34,842 nucleotides of DNA, taken from assembly GCA_011319805.1 (NCBI GenBank), contig SJRY01000115.1, positions 1 to 34,842 of the forward strand, written 5' to 3'. Each line of letters begins with the position of its first letter. Positions within the stretch are counted from its first letter, which is position 1. The stretch comes from Macrocybe gigantea. Lineage: Eukaryota; Basidiomycota; Agaricomycetes; Agaricales; Callistosporiaceae. Below, piece by piece: positions 1 to 9,973 of the stretch. The position numbers and the translations under genes are program-made. The notes under the pieces were generated by a model. The model had not been told where the DNA came from. It ran no database searches and saw only the letters and a list, made by a program, of their open reading frames with translations.

Positions 1-2372
1 GAAGAACCCATGTAAGTATCGTCAGGATTTGAGCAGACACCCGCTGGAATGGGTTCTGGACCGACGGTACGCATTCGTTGCCGCTTCGGACAAAGTTGTA
101 GTCGCTAGAGAAGGGTGTAAAAACAGCATTTGCAGCAAACGCGAAAGCATCAAAATACCACTCATAGTCGGCTTCGGTACATTCGCAGTCATCCTCGTGT
201 TCGACAGGATCTTGGTACTTCTCTCCGACATAGCAGTCCGCATCAGGCTTTCTGCGTTTGTACCATTGCTGGAAAGGTCGTCAAAACAACCTGAACCAAT
301 ATGGGGTTCGCCAACGCCAGAAACGAACCTTGTGTCCATCAAGCACTCGCGCCCAGCGGGTCTGCATACCACTTCTCAAAATCGTCATCGGTGCACTTCC
401 GACCCCTCGTCCCGACGAAGTCCAAAAAGACAATGAAACCCTGCCGACATTATACTTCTCCTGGTCCTTCCTGCTCACCTGTCCAAGCAGCAAAAACTTC
501 TGCGACGTCGAGTCGGGCAAGGTCATGAGCGCGGCGAGGGCGACCTTGACGGACATCTCATATTTTTGCCATGACTTGCCGAGGTCGAGCGAGTACCTGA
601 CCTCGTGCGTCGGCTCGTCCGAGTCGTCCTCAACCATGACGAGGATCGAGCCCTTGTCGCCGAACTCGTACTTGTGCGAATGTCGCGAGACCATGCGCCA
701 CGTCACGCGCGTCTGTGCTCAGTATCCGACTCGCTGTACGGCAGCAGCGTCTCACCAATAGACCTACGCCCATCACGAAGCCTGGTGCCGGGACGAAAAG
801 ATGCGCCCGATGTTATGCGGCGTCGTCACGGAGTGGAAGTGCAAGGAACAGGTGTCGGTATTGGATGGGTTGCATTTGACGTCGTGACCCGAGGCATCCT
901 TGGAGGGCTCGGATGGGTGACCAGTTGCTGCCTGTGTTCAACATGTCAACGGACGCATCTTCCGGAAAGACGGAAAACCAGTATACATCGTCGAAAGTGA
1001 CATATGTCTTCAGCTGCTTGTCTGCTCCTCGTCCCTCCACGTCCTTTGCATTGGCAACTACATTCGCCAAGCCCACGCGTCAACGCCATAAACGCGTTCA
1101 TAATCCACAAAGCCCATCTGGTTTCTGTTCGTATCCTTCAAACTCTCCACAAAGTACGTGCGTTTGAGTTACTCATGAACAGCGTCCGATCGTGCCCATG
1201 TCCTGCAAACGACGTCTACCGCGAGCGAATGCGTCGTCGACTCGACGATCGTGTACGCATTCTCCCTTAGACGTGCCGAGGATGCGTGCGGGAAGTGCGC
1301 TTTAGCCCACGTTGTGCCATCTAGCGAGACAAAAGCATCATATCTTCCTTGTTATCCGTCACGTCCTTCAGCGCGACGACGGCATATTTGGACACGATCG
1401 CAAAAGCGATGACACCACGCGCATTCTTGCCTATGCCGAGGTCCTCCCATGTCATTTCCTTCTTGAAGAAATCCGTAGAGGACACCAGGCGGCTGGAGGA
1501 GATCTATGAGAGCCTGTCTGCGAACCGGAATCAAAAGCGACACAGAAAACGAGATCTTCGTGGGTTGAGGCTTTGAAATCCTTGCTGCTGTGCGCGAATT
1601 GACATCGTGTGGTTCCTTGAGAAGGAGTTCGGGTTCATCTCCGAAGCCAATTTGGTATAATACGTCTATAATGTACGTAGTGGTCGTCAATGAGAGGTCA
1701 TAACTGAGTAGCTGTCCCACTTGCCTCATCGTGACAGACAGACGACCAGCCTCGGGAACACATTTCGTTCCCTGGTACAGGATATATCCATATTTCGATT
1801 TGTCTGAGTGGAATGAAAGAGGTTGTGGCACGCGAGCAGGTGGAATAGGCATCTCAAAGTCACGCCACGTCTTTCCTCTATCATCAGTTCGATAATGCTT
1901 TCTACCGTCCGTCAATACGAAAGCCTAAGAAAGCAACAAAACAGTCACGTTAGTCGAATGTACCATGTGGAATGGAAGGACAGTTTCATGCGGATTCAAT
2001 TTCGACGCATGGCACTCACATAGCGATTGTCAAATGGTGTTCAATGACCATTGCAGCATCGCCCTCTGGGTCTCTTTTACACGATCCCATGCCTTCCCTT
2101 CATTCAAAGACACGTATACATTCCCTTCTATCGAGTCATGATATATCGCAGCCTAGAGATTCGAAGAGCCAATTAGGCAGGATTTTATCAACGGACACGA
2201 AGAAGCCAACCTCGGTATCGTCGAAAAAGAACAATCTAGCAGGTAAATTGGAGAAGGACGACACAGCACTCTCGGGCCCCTTCTGTGCGTGCGCTGGAGT
2301 GAGAGATAGGAGCAGAGCGAGCGGGAATATGAGGTGAAAAAGCAGAAGACGGAGAGGAGGAGGGCTCCTCAT
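1..2372 (-). CDS. VPS10: VPS10 / sortilin-type vacuolar protein sorting receptor, N-terminal half (cut by window edge, frameshifted)
   Basis: Type I membrane receptor family that carries soluble hydrolases from the Golgi to the endosome/vacuole. The start is taken at 2372: it opens a basic-hydrophobic signal peptide ending near AHAQ, followed by the family-typical [12 protein letters not shown]. Further fragments read [87 protein letters not shown] and finally the cysteine-rich sortilin C module ([31 protein letters not shown]). Short introns are clear at 105-158, 269-328 and 932-986. Fungal VPS10 is about 1,400 residues with two luminal repeats, so only the first repeat is here; the second repeat, membrane segment and tail lie beyond the left edge. 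The frame breaks about ten times, each time by a missing base or two (for example near 62, 336, 349, 905, 1331, 1613, 2036), with no clear nonsense substitution. I read this as sequence error rather than decay, though a pseudogene cannot be excluded. Confidence 0.88.
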
Positions 2373-3327
2373 TGTGGTGGATTGGGAGGAAGAAAGACAC
2401 GTAGGCCTCGACGGCGATGAGCGCTGCCCCAAACCAGTTCAATCGCAGCGCAGTCTCAGCGCGTCAGACAATCTGCACAGCCACATCATTCTGCCTGTCA
2501 ACCCCGCATTCCGTTCTTGGCTCGTTCTTCCGTCTTCATGCGACATGGTCCACAACAATTTCATTCTGACATCCAGTGCTCATATTCCATGGACGTTGCG
2601 GCATACAAAACCATATTTGAGAAATCAAGTCTACTTCTAATGTCTGATGTATCCGACCCGAGCTGTCACTTCATGAAAATGACGCACTACAACCATTGCC
2701 GGTTTGTTTCTGGCGATTGCTCTCTGTAGATTGTTGACTCTTCCCGCTGACGAAGGCCGTTCCTGGTGTTCATCCGTCCACTAGGCAGTCGCCCTCAATC
2801 TTCATCAACAAGCGCGTCACTTCTATTCCCAAGGTGACGCATAAACGACGACATCGACATCTGAAGCCTTCGTCATTTTTCCTCATTCAAACACCCATTC
2901 GTTGGCAACCCTGCCTGTCGTGTGGTAAGGGAAAGGAACGAAAATATGAAAGGATGGTGCAAAGTCTCAAGCAGAATTATCTAAGCTATGGATCCTTGAG
3001 AGCATCTTTGAAAAGTTGAGATAATCAAGGGGGAGAAGTAGCAAGTCGGGATGCGATGCGGGGTTGCCCTTTGCGCGTGCCATCACCATCCTCGATCTTG
3101 TTCAAATCATTCACCACTTTGCGTAATTTAATCGTCGAAAGATGAAATTTTGACAGGCGACGCCAATCTCTTCGCTCTGTTAATTCCGAGCCCACCATGT
3201 GGTCCTCACACTGCTAACTTTCTTTCATGCTCGGTTCCCGGAAGGTGCTTCTGTCCCATCACGAATCACCTTTTAGTTGACACCTAGGACGCCTAGGAAC
3301 TGCCTCTCTTTTCTGGTTGTCACCTCA
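2373..3327. promoter_or_regulatory. Divergent intergenic region between VPS10 and the permease
   Basis: About 950 bp between two outward-facing start codons (2372 on minus, 3328 on plus). It should hold both promoters and 5' UTRs. I see no convincing TATA box, repeat or conserved coding stretch. Short open frames here have no family resemblance. Confidence 0.5.
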
Positions 3328-5642
3328 ATGTCGGACGATACAAAGGATGAAGAGAAGATCGACGAGCAGTCAAAGGCGAAATCAAATGTTTTTGGCAATT
3401 TTGATGACAGAAATGAGGTACATCGAGGCATGCAGAGTAGGCACCTTATGATGATTGGTGAGTCCTGTTGGCGAAGAAGTTCGAATCGACCTGACGTCTT
3501 GGCCGCGCGCCAGCGATTGGAGGAACCATTGGCACTACTGGAATCTTCCTCAGTGCAGGCTCCGTATACCCATTTTCCTGCGATCCAAGCAACCACGTGG
3601 ATTGACGTTTGGAGTAGTCCATCGCCCTCGCAGGTCCAGGAAGCACCCTTCTATCTTATTTCGTTGTGGGCGTATTCGTTTATGCTGTAGTCATTGCATT
3701 GTAAGATTACAGCGCTATACTTTTTACGTGTGACTGATAACAGAGCCTATTTCCGGATATAGAGGCGAAATGGCATCCATGTTCCCTGTGTCTGGCGCTT
3801 TCTCTGTCTTTGGGACCCGGTTCGTCTCTCCCGCTCTTGGTTTTACTTTAGGTGAGCAATCACGCAACTCCGTTCCATGGTTCGTCTGACAACATGAAGG
3901 TTGGAATTACTGGCTTCAATGGTTCGCGACCTTGTTTTTCCTGCCACGACGTGGATAGCTAATATCCAAGTTCGCACTAGGTCCCTGTCCATTCGTGCGT
4001 TTTGACCATTTTGCGTCAGACCAACCTAATTGAACCTTTAGCGAGTGAAATAACAGCCGCTGCCGTTATCCTGCAGGTGCTTTCCATTCAGATTGCACTC
4101 GTGTTCATCCTATCATTGTGTCATTCATTAGTTCTGGACACCCAAGCTGCAAGCATGGCACTGGGCCATCGTCATCATTATTCCTGTCTTCGCCATTCAG
4201 CTCATCCACGTTCGTGTATATGGTGCGCGTCATTTCCTTTTACAAAATCCGTCGCTGATTGTACCAAAATGCGCATTCCAGGCGAAACAGAATATTGGTT
4301 TGCCTTGATCAAAGTCCTGATGATCGTCACGTTCATCATCGTCGGCTTGATCTACGACTGGGAGGAGTCAAAGGTCACCCAGGGCCTGTACGTCTCCATC
4401 CTCGTATCTTGAGCTCCGTCTTGCGATTGAAGATCGTTCGTACCTCAGGGATTGTCTAACTTTCACAACGACCAAGCGTTTATCGGAGGCTTCCCTGCGT
4501 TTGCTCAGACTTTTGTTTTCGCGTTCTTTTCCTTTGGCGGCATAGAGCTCGTTGCACTTGCAGCGGGGGAGTCGTCCGAGCCACACAAGTCAGTCCCACG
4601 AGCCGTGAAGGCAACGTTTTTCAGGATCATCCTGTTCTACATTCTGGCCATCCTTACCATCGGCCTCTGTATCAATTACCAAGACGAAACGCTTCTGACT
4701 GCCGCGTTCGGTATTTTATCCTCTTCATTGTTAAAATGTCCTTCCGTTCACCGACGTCTTTTGACTTTTAAGAATCTGACGTAGCGGCATCTCCGATAAC
4801 TGTCGTATTTGTTCGTGCAGGATTTGGGGCGGCAGCTCACGTTGTCAATGCCGTCTTGCTCACAGCCGTCCTCTCCGCCACCAACTCCTGTTTCTACGCA
4901 AGTTCTCGCATGCTGATGTCTCTTGCTCGCTCTGGTCAAGCTCCCCGGATCTTTGGCTGGGTGAACAGCAGAGGCGTCCCCGTTCCGGCTCTCCTGTGCG
5001 AATAAACTTTTATTCCGCAACAAAGGCACTAACGACCGAAAATGTAGAATGTCGCTCGCCTTCTCTTGCTTGACCTTCCTCACCACCATCTGGGGTGAAG
5101 GCATTGTCTTCACGTGGCTTCTCAACATCACGGCATCTCAGCGCTGCTGGTCTGGACGAGCATAGGGTTCATTTCGCTGCGTTTTCGGTACGCGTTCAAG
5201 GCGCAGGGACGGTCTTTGGTGGACTTGCCGTATTGCCAGCCTTATTTCCCGCTTCTGCCCGTTGCCGTCATCGTCTTGGGGACGCTGATGTTTATTGCGG
5301 AAGGGTACGCTGCAGTGCGGCAGGAGCCGTTCAAGCCCAAAGTACGCCCAACTGCATAAATTACTGTACCCACGACACTGATCCTGTTTCGTTCTGCAGA
5401 ATGTCATCGCGACCTATATAGGCGTCGCCGTCTACATCATTCTGTATGGCGGATACACGGTGTTTGAAAAAGTGAAAGGGAGACCTGGTCATTTTGTTCC
5501 CGTGCAAGAAGTGGACTTTGAGACCGACGCGGGGTGGAGGCAGAGAACAGAGGTGTTGGCGTGTCAACAGGAGGCTGGAACAACTGAAAGGCATGGCCAA
5601 GCTAGGAGGGCTTGGAAGTGGCTAGCGAAGCACGTCTATTAA
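3328..5642 (+). CDS. Amino-acid permease (APC superfamily, fungal YAT type)
   Basis: Plasma-membrane proton-coupled amino-acid importer by family; the substrate cannot be told from sequence. The start at 3328 gives a short charged tail, then HRGMQSRHLMMI, spliced to AIGGTIGTT and GIFLSAGS of the first membrane helix. Further segments follow the family order: AGPGSTLLSYFVVGVFVY, GEMASMFPVSGAFSVFGTRF, WNYWLQW, PSEITAAAVILQ, FWTPKLQAWHWA, GETEYWFALIKVLMIV, NFHNDQAFIGGFPAFAQTF, FSFGGIELVALAAGES, NSCFYASSRMLMSLARSGQAP and FTWLLNITGISALLVWTSIG. The end is TAA at 5640-5642 after a hydrophilic tail. About twelve introns of 48-62 nt are needed, for example 3458-3513, 3564-3617, 3701-3762 and 3852-3899. 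One clear frameshift lies at the GGG run near 4360-4362, where YDWGGVKGHPGP should be read. No stop substitution was seen, so the gene is probably functional apart from likely sequence errors. Confidence 0.88.
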
Positions 5643-6228
5643 TCAGTGCATGGTTTGTCTTGAACAAAACTTCGACAATTTTCAACGGGTTGTCCAATGA
5701 ATCAGCTGGCCAATCTCTAGATAGCTCAATAGTGAAGTTATTTTGTCTTTGAGCTGCAGAATTGGATTGGACTGCTACAAAATCAGCATGCCATGGTTTT
5801 CGCAAAGCTGAAGCCATCTCTTTCGACCTCCAAAAGATCTCAGTTCTAAATGCAATGGCATTTGTCGATCAGCGTACCTTCTTCACCCTTGCAAGGAAAA
5901 CAGTGCCGTGGTCTCTGGCGACCCTCCAGTTCTTCGTAGTAATCGCTGGATCGACTCGGAGGACCACGACTTAGGACATCCTTTAGTCTCGTTGATCGTC
6001 GCGTATTATTATTACGCGCGTCAATGTTCAGTCATTACAAAGGCCAGGAATAGCGGCTCCAGCATTGAGGATGTCGCTGTGATGAAGGTGAGTAGAAACC
6101 GATGCCGGTGCCACTGAAGCTGGTCAAAAGGGGATTCAATACTCCCTTGGTAGACGGTAAGCTCTTTCATGCTGAGAGGCATGACGTGATTAGACATCAT
6201 ACTATCTTGATCAGACCATGTTCAGAAC
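5643..6228. other. Intergenic region with no recognised gene
   Basis: Between the permease stop and the kinase-like gene. A stretch near 6040-6090 ending in a splice-donor-like GTGAGT could be an upstream exon of the kinase-like gene, but I could not link it to the family. Nothing else is recognisable. Confidence 0.4.
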
Positions 6229-7176
6229 ATGTTTAACCGATGTTTGGAGAAAATGCCTTGCAAATACACTCTAATGCCTCCTGCAATCATCTATCGGGCT
6301 CTTGCCATTGTAGTGTCCCTCCTACCCATGCGCTTTCGTGCCAAGATGTGGATGCGTCTTGTGAAAGCGGGTAAGAAAAAATGGGAAGTAGAGAGTACCA
6401 CGCAAAGAATACCAGGAGGCATATACGTCAAAGCGAGACCCTTGAACAGCACCAACGAAGAGAAAGCCCTCCGTTTTGTTGGGTCTCACACTTCACTCCC
6501 GGTCCCAGTGGTCATCGACACGTTTATACATGGTAACATGGGTGTCCTAGTCATGTCGCGCATGCCAGGCCATTCATTGGCTGGGGTATACGAACAAATC
6601 ACTCCTGGGTCGAGCACATTTTGAGTGCTCAATTCTCCCGAATGCTGGCCCCTCTTCGCGCAATCACCCCATCATCACAGGCAGTATGCAGCTTCGAGGG
6701 CACCGTATATTGCGAACGCCTTAGCTTCGGCTCTGCCCCGACGGGTCCCTGGAATTCCATCGCGGCATTCCATGAGGAGCTCGTACAGCGTGCTGGAGAC
6801 TTCGTGATACCTGAAAACGAAGAGAAATCTGAGGAGGCTATTCGGGATGTGATCAGGCGGGCGCATTCTCGCACGCATCGCATTTGTCTAACGCATAACG
6901 ATTTGGGGCCGCACAACGTTCTTGTGGATGACAAATGGAACATTACTGGTATTATCGACTGGGAGGCGTGCGCATGGATGCCAGAATATTGGTACGTTGT
7001 TACGCATCTCAGACAAATGGCTTAACACTGGAGCTCAACGTCTTTCATGAACTAGGGAGTTGACGAAAGCCACCTTCCTGCCATGGCTAAGGATCATGAC
7101 CGAAGCTTTTCCGACATATGCGCTCGAGCAAGAGGCGGAAAGATATATTGTGAATTACAGAAAGTGCTATGCTTGA
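6229..7176 (+). CDS. Aminoglycoside-phosphotransferase-fold protein kinase-like enzyme (APH family)
   Basis: Small-molecule kinase fold of the fungal APH expansion; the substrate is unknown and antibiotic resistance is not implied. The first half reads GIYVKARPLNSTNEEKALRF and TSLPVPVVIDTF, matching the ATP-binding lobe with its conserved LPVP and MSRMPG hinge. The second half has the catalytic loop HNDLGPHNVLVDD and the metal-binding segment ITGIIDWEACAWMPEYW, both with key Asp residues present. A short intron follows EYW; the last exon ends at TGA 7174-7176. The two halves lie in different frames, joined by a missing base near 6610. The start at 6229 is the first Met of the open frame, but upstream exons are possible. 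Length about 290 residues, slightly short for the family. Confidence 0.75.
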
Positions 7177-7249
7177 TTGCTGTATTCTTTTTACACGTCT
7201 TCGAAGACCCAGTCATTCCCAAAGTGTTCCTGTCCCGTTACTGTCAATC

Positions 7250-7645
7250 AGACCTTCTTTGATGCCCTCGCAGCAGATAAAGACATCGGAGCAACGCATT
7301 GAATTGACGCGACGCTGCAGGCTTTCAAACTAGATGCGATCCTTCTTTTACACCTGCAGCTATTGCGGGATACCCGATCGTCACCGGTGAGCTTATCTTC
7401 CTCTCAACGTGCTATGCTGCGGGCTACTGACGCCCGCAATTGCAGTACCCCACGGGTTCTTCTGGTCAGACACCCCATTGTCGCCCGCGGAGCCCGTGCG
7501 CGAAAGCAGACCCAACCGACCACTTGTGCTGTCGTTCCCAGGGACGCCGTTCAGCGAGTTCGAGCTCATCTCGTTTGCGTTCGCATACGAGCAGGCGATA
7601 CACACTCGTCTCCAGGTCCTTGCATTCCCAGACGCCATGCCGATC
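7250..7645 (+). pseudogene. C-terminal relic of an amidase
   Basis: Amidase-signature hydrolases cut amide bonds. Only the C-terminal part is visible here: FDALAADKDIGAT, an IDATLQAFKLDAILL segment, then AAIAGYPIVT, an intron of about 60 nt ending near 7445, and VPHGFFWSDTPLSPAEPVR followed by SFPGTPFSEFELISFAFA and YEQAIHTRL. These are the usual last 130 residues of fungal amidases. The Ser-Ser-Lys catalytic part is absent: the sequence upstream is the phosphotransferase gene. A frame break sits near 7348, and a TGA at 7302-7304 replaces a usual Gly. After about 7645 the sequence becomes GC-rich and unrecognisable. Best read as a truncated remnant. Confidence 0.68.
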
Positions 7646-8571
7646 GCTCCCCGGCCGCGGTGTCAAGCGATCACACTGCACTGGATGGAAGCGCAGTCAA
7701 AGCGGAGAGAACGCCGACGCCGCCACTGCAAGCCCAGGTGTCCACTGCATCCTCGTCCGCTGACCATCTCATGGTCATACCTTATAAACAATCCTCGCTT
7801 GCCTTGCTACCACCGTGGCACCTCCCTGCACCTCCACCGCCAGCTGACCTGGGCCTGACCAAACAACAGCTGCCAATGCCGCAAACCAACCAGCACTCTT
7901 CTCACTTATTCGCCACCTGCACGGCTTTCTGCCGTCAACCCGGGACTATAGCGCGTCGCGCTCGCGCTCGTGCAACAAAAGGAGAAGTATAATCACTGAA
8001 ATGCTCCCATGACGCTGTTTGGGAGCGTACCCTCGGACGATTGCTCCAGCGGAAAGGATCACACCGGTGCTTAACAGGCTGGCCTCACGGATTCTGAGGT
8101 TGGCCAGGGATGTGCTTTCAGTACGTGCTGTTGGCATTCGAGATTAGTGGGAGGAAGCTAAAATGGATGACTGGGCCCCGTGTACTCGTGCGCCGTTCGC
8201 AGTCACGCATCCTCCGGTACTCCAGCGTGGAAATCAGAAGCTCACATATGATCCGGGCATTAAATGCCCCCTTGGAACTCGAACCTAACTCTAGTGCCGT
8301 ACGGTTGTAGTTACGTGCTCACCGTTAAGTGCTCCCTGATCTTGGTGTCTTTTCTTTCTGTAATGATGTAGATCATTGATACTAACTTCAAGCGAGTTAG
8401 TTGTGTTCTTCTCGGGCAGTTACATCACGATTACGGTACTGTACAATGGCCAAGACACTTGAGTCAGAATGGCCCAGACATATTATGATGCATACGTCTC
8501 GACACCCTTACAATTCGTACAACATATCCATACCGACCGTGCTCACGCTTGGGTAAGCACTCTGGCCAGCA
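7646..8571. other. Region without a recognised gene
   Basis: GC-rich and rich in Arg/Pro codons up to about 7990, then mixed composition. Several overlapping frames are open on both strands, as expected from low stop density in GC-rich DNA. None resembles a family I know, and no tRNA cloverleaf is convincing. Confidence 0.4.
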
Positions 8572-9133
8572 TCAAAGAGTGCAGGAGTGAGTTGCCTTGT
8601 GAAGGGAGGCGTGCTCAAATTCATCGTTGTCGATCTCAGTAGCGGCGGCTCTGCCATAACGCCACATCTCTTGTTCCAAAGCATCGACGTTGGGCAGTGG
8701 ATAAAGCCCTCCTTGTGCATGTCGCGCAAAGCTTCACGTATCCAAACGCGGCAGCTGAAGACGGGCTCGCGCGCCGCATCGACGGCAGGGATGGTCATGG
8801 GTATCTTGGACAAAACTTGCTGCAGCATTTGGATGGATTTGTCTTCCTTGAGATGGCCAATGATGGCAGCAGTTGCGACGGATTGGGAGGTCGCGAGTGT
8901 GAAGGGTGTGTCATCGAAGGCCCACTTCTGTTCGGGAGGAACACCAAAGCATCCGACCGCATGGAGCTTGATTCCCTCCTGGACCTGCCAGTTGATCTGT
9001 ATTGCATTGGGTACGAAAAGAAACCAATGGAACTTCGCCGGATTGGTGGAAATGAGGTCGAGCGCAAGGATGATGTCAGGGTAGCGGGGAAGAGGTTCGA
9101 TCGTGACTTTTCCGAAGCGTTTGGATTTGACAT
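8572..9133 (-). CDS. Small conserved fungal protein of unknown function (about 187 residues)
   Basis: Reads from an ATG at 9133 to TGA at 8572-8574. Core segments are IEPLPRYPDIILALDLIS, KFHWFLFVPNAIQINWQV, KLHAVGCFGVPPEQKWAF, VFSCRVWIREALRDMHKEGF, and after a frame break a tail with EQEMWRYGRAAATEIDNDEF. The layout, a His-Trp-Phe-Leu-Phe strand early and a Cys-Arg-Val-Trp helix late, resembles small fungal proteins of the DUF6914 kind, from memory only. No signal peptide or membrane segment. Two missing bases, one just after the start and one at the GGG run 8692-8694, split the frame; adding them would give a length divisible by three, which supports sequence error rather than decay. Confidence 0.62.
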
Positions 9134-9650
9134 GATTGGGTAGAAGAAAATTTTGATACGCTTGCTCTGCAGCTCGTCAGGACCAGGGCCCGGTGTTTTT
9201 ATATATGTATTGGCGCCCTTGTATCCTATCGCGTCTAGAAGAGAGCCTGGGAACACGTCAGTCATATCAGGATGCAATCAAGCAGAAGTACATGGACCCG
9301 CATGCCGCATGCCCACCCCGGCATTTATGCCAAGGCAAGAGACAATTGAGAGATTGCAATCAGGTGGACATCGCATCCCTTGCGAAGTACCAGGATAGGA
9401 CAATAGAAGCAGCAATCACATTCTGCTCGAGATCTGAGTGTACTAGCAAGCGCTTTGGCTTACCCTGCTGCTGCATGATTGGACGCGCTCGTCACCAATC
9501 GAATCTCGCATGGGCCACCAAGTGGCATGTACGAGTCCTTACACACTGTCTGACACGCCATGTAATCACGTGGGTCCCATTGTGCTACTGCCAGCCTGTG
9601 CACTAAAGCATTTCCGACCACTCCGTGGCACGGACGACAATCATCCCCAC
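9134..9650. other. Intergenic region left of the copia element
   Basis: About 500 bp between the small fungal gene and the left target-site copy. It should include the promoter of the 8.6-9.1 kb gene. No coding family, repeat or RNA gene recognised. Confidence 0.4.
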
Positions 9651-9655
9651 TATCC

Positions 9656-9963
9656 TGTTGAAACTGGACCCAAGCTAGGAAGCTCTTGAGCTAGAATGGA
9701 CTACTTATGTTAGTGGATTGTTGGAGGTTAGTCTTACTGCATAGGCTTGGTTGAGTGAAACTCGGTTATAGGATTGCATACTACATAGGACATATTTATA
9801 CATATCTAAGTGGCGCACAGACCATCAGGGTTGAGGGTGCGCTCACTAATCCTAGTGATAATAGCACAGGGTATGACTGAGCATACAGGCTGCGCTGTGA
9901 AGCCAAGAAAATTAGGGCAGAGGGAAAATGGTAGGGCGCAGGGTTGCTGCCTCATTTTCAACA
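9656..9963 (-). repeat. 3' LTR of the copia element
   Basis: 308 bp, TG...CA ends, short inverted termini (TGTTGAAA / TTTCAACA). It differs from the other LTR by changes such as AATGG/AACGG, GCATA/GCGTA, AGCACA/AGCGCA and GGCGC/GGTGC, four of which fall at CpG, plus a missing G in ATTG(G)CAT. Confidence 0.95.
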
Positions 9964-9972
9964 CTCCCCCTC
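9964..9972 (-). other. Polypurine tract of the copia element
   Basis: On minus the sequence GAGGGGGAG directly abuts the 3' LTR, the expected plus-strand primer position. The gag-pol stop codon TAG (9974-9976) is only one base away. Confidence 0.8.
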
Positions 9973-9973
9973 G

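Noticed and set aside
7363..7992. Plus-strand open frame of 209 codons in GC-rich DNA
   Set aside because: Its frame conflicts with the amidase segment, it is dominated by Arg/Pro/Ser, and the open length is expected from GC content.
8240..8310. Possible minus-strand tRNA, from a GGTTCGAGTTCC string resembling a B box
   Set aside because: The B-box consensus fails at its last base and no acceptor or anticodon stem can be drawn.
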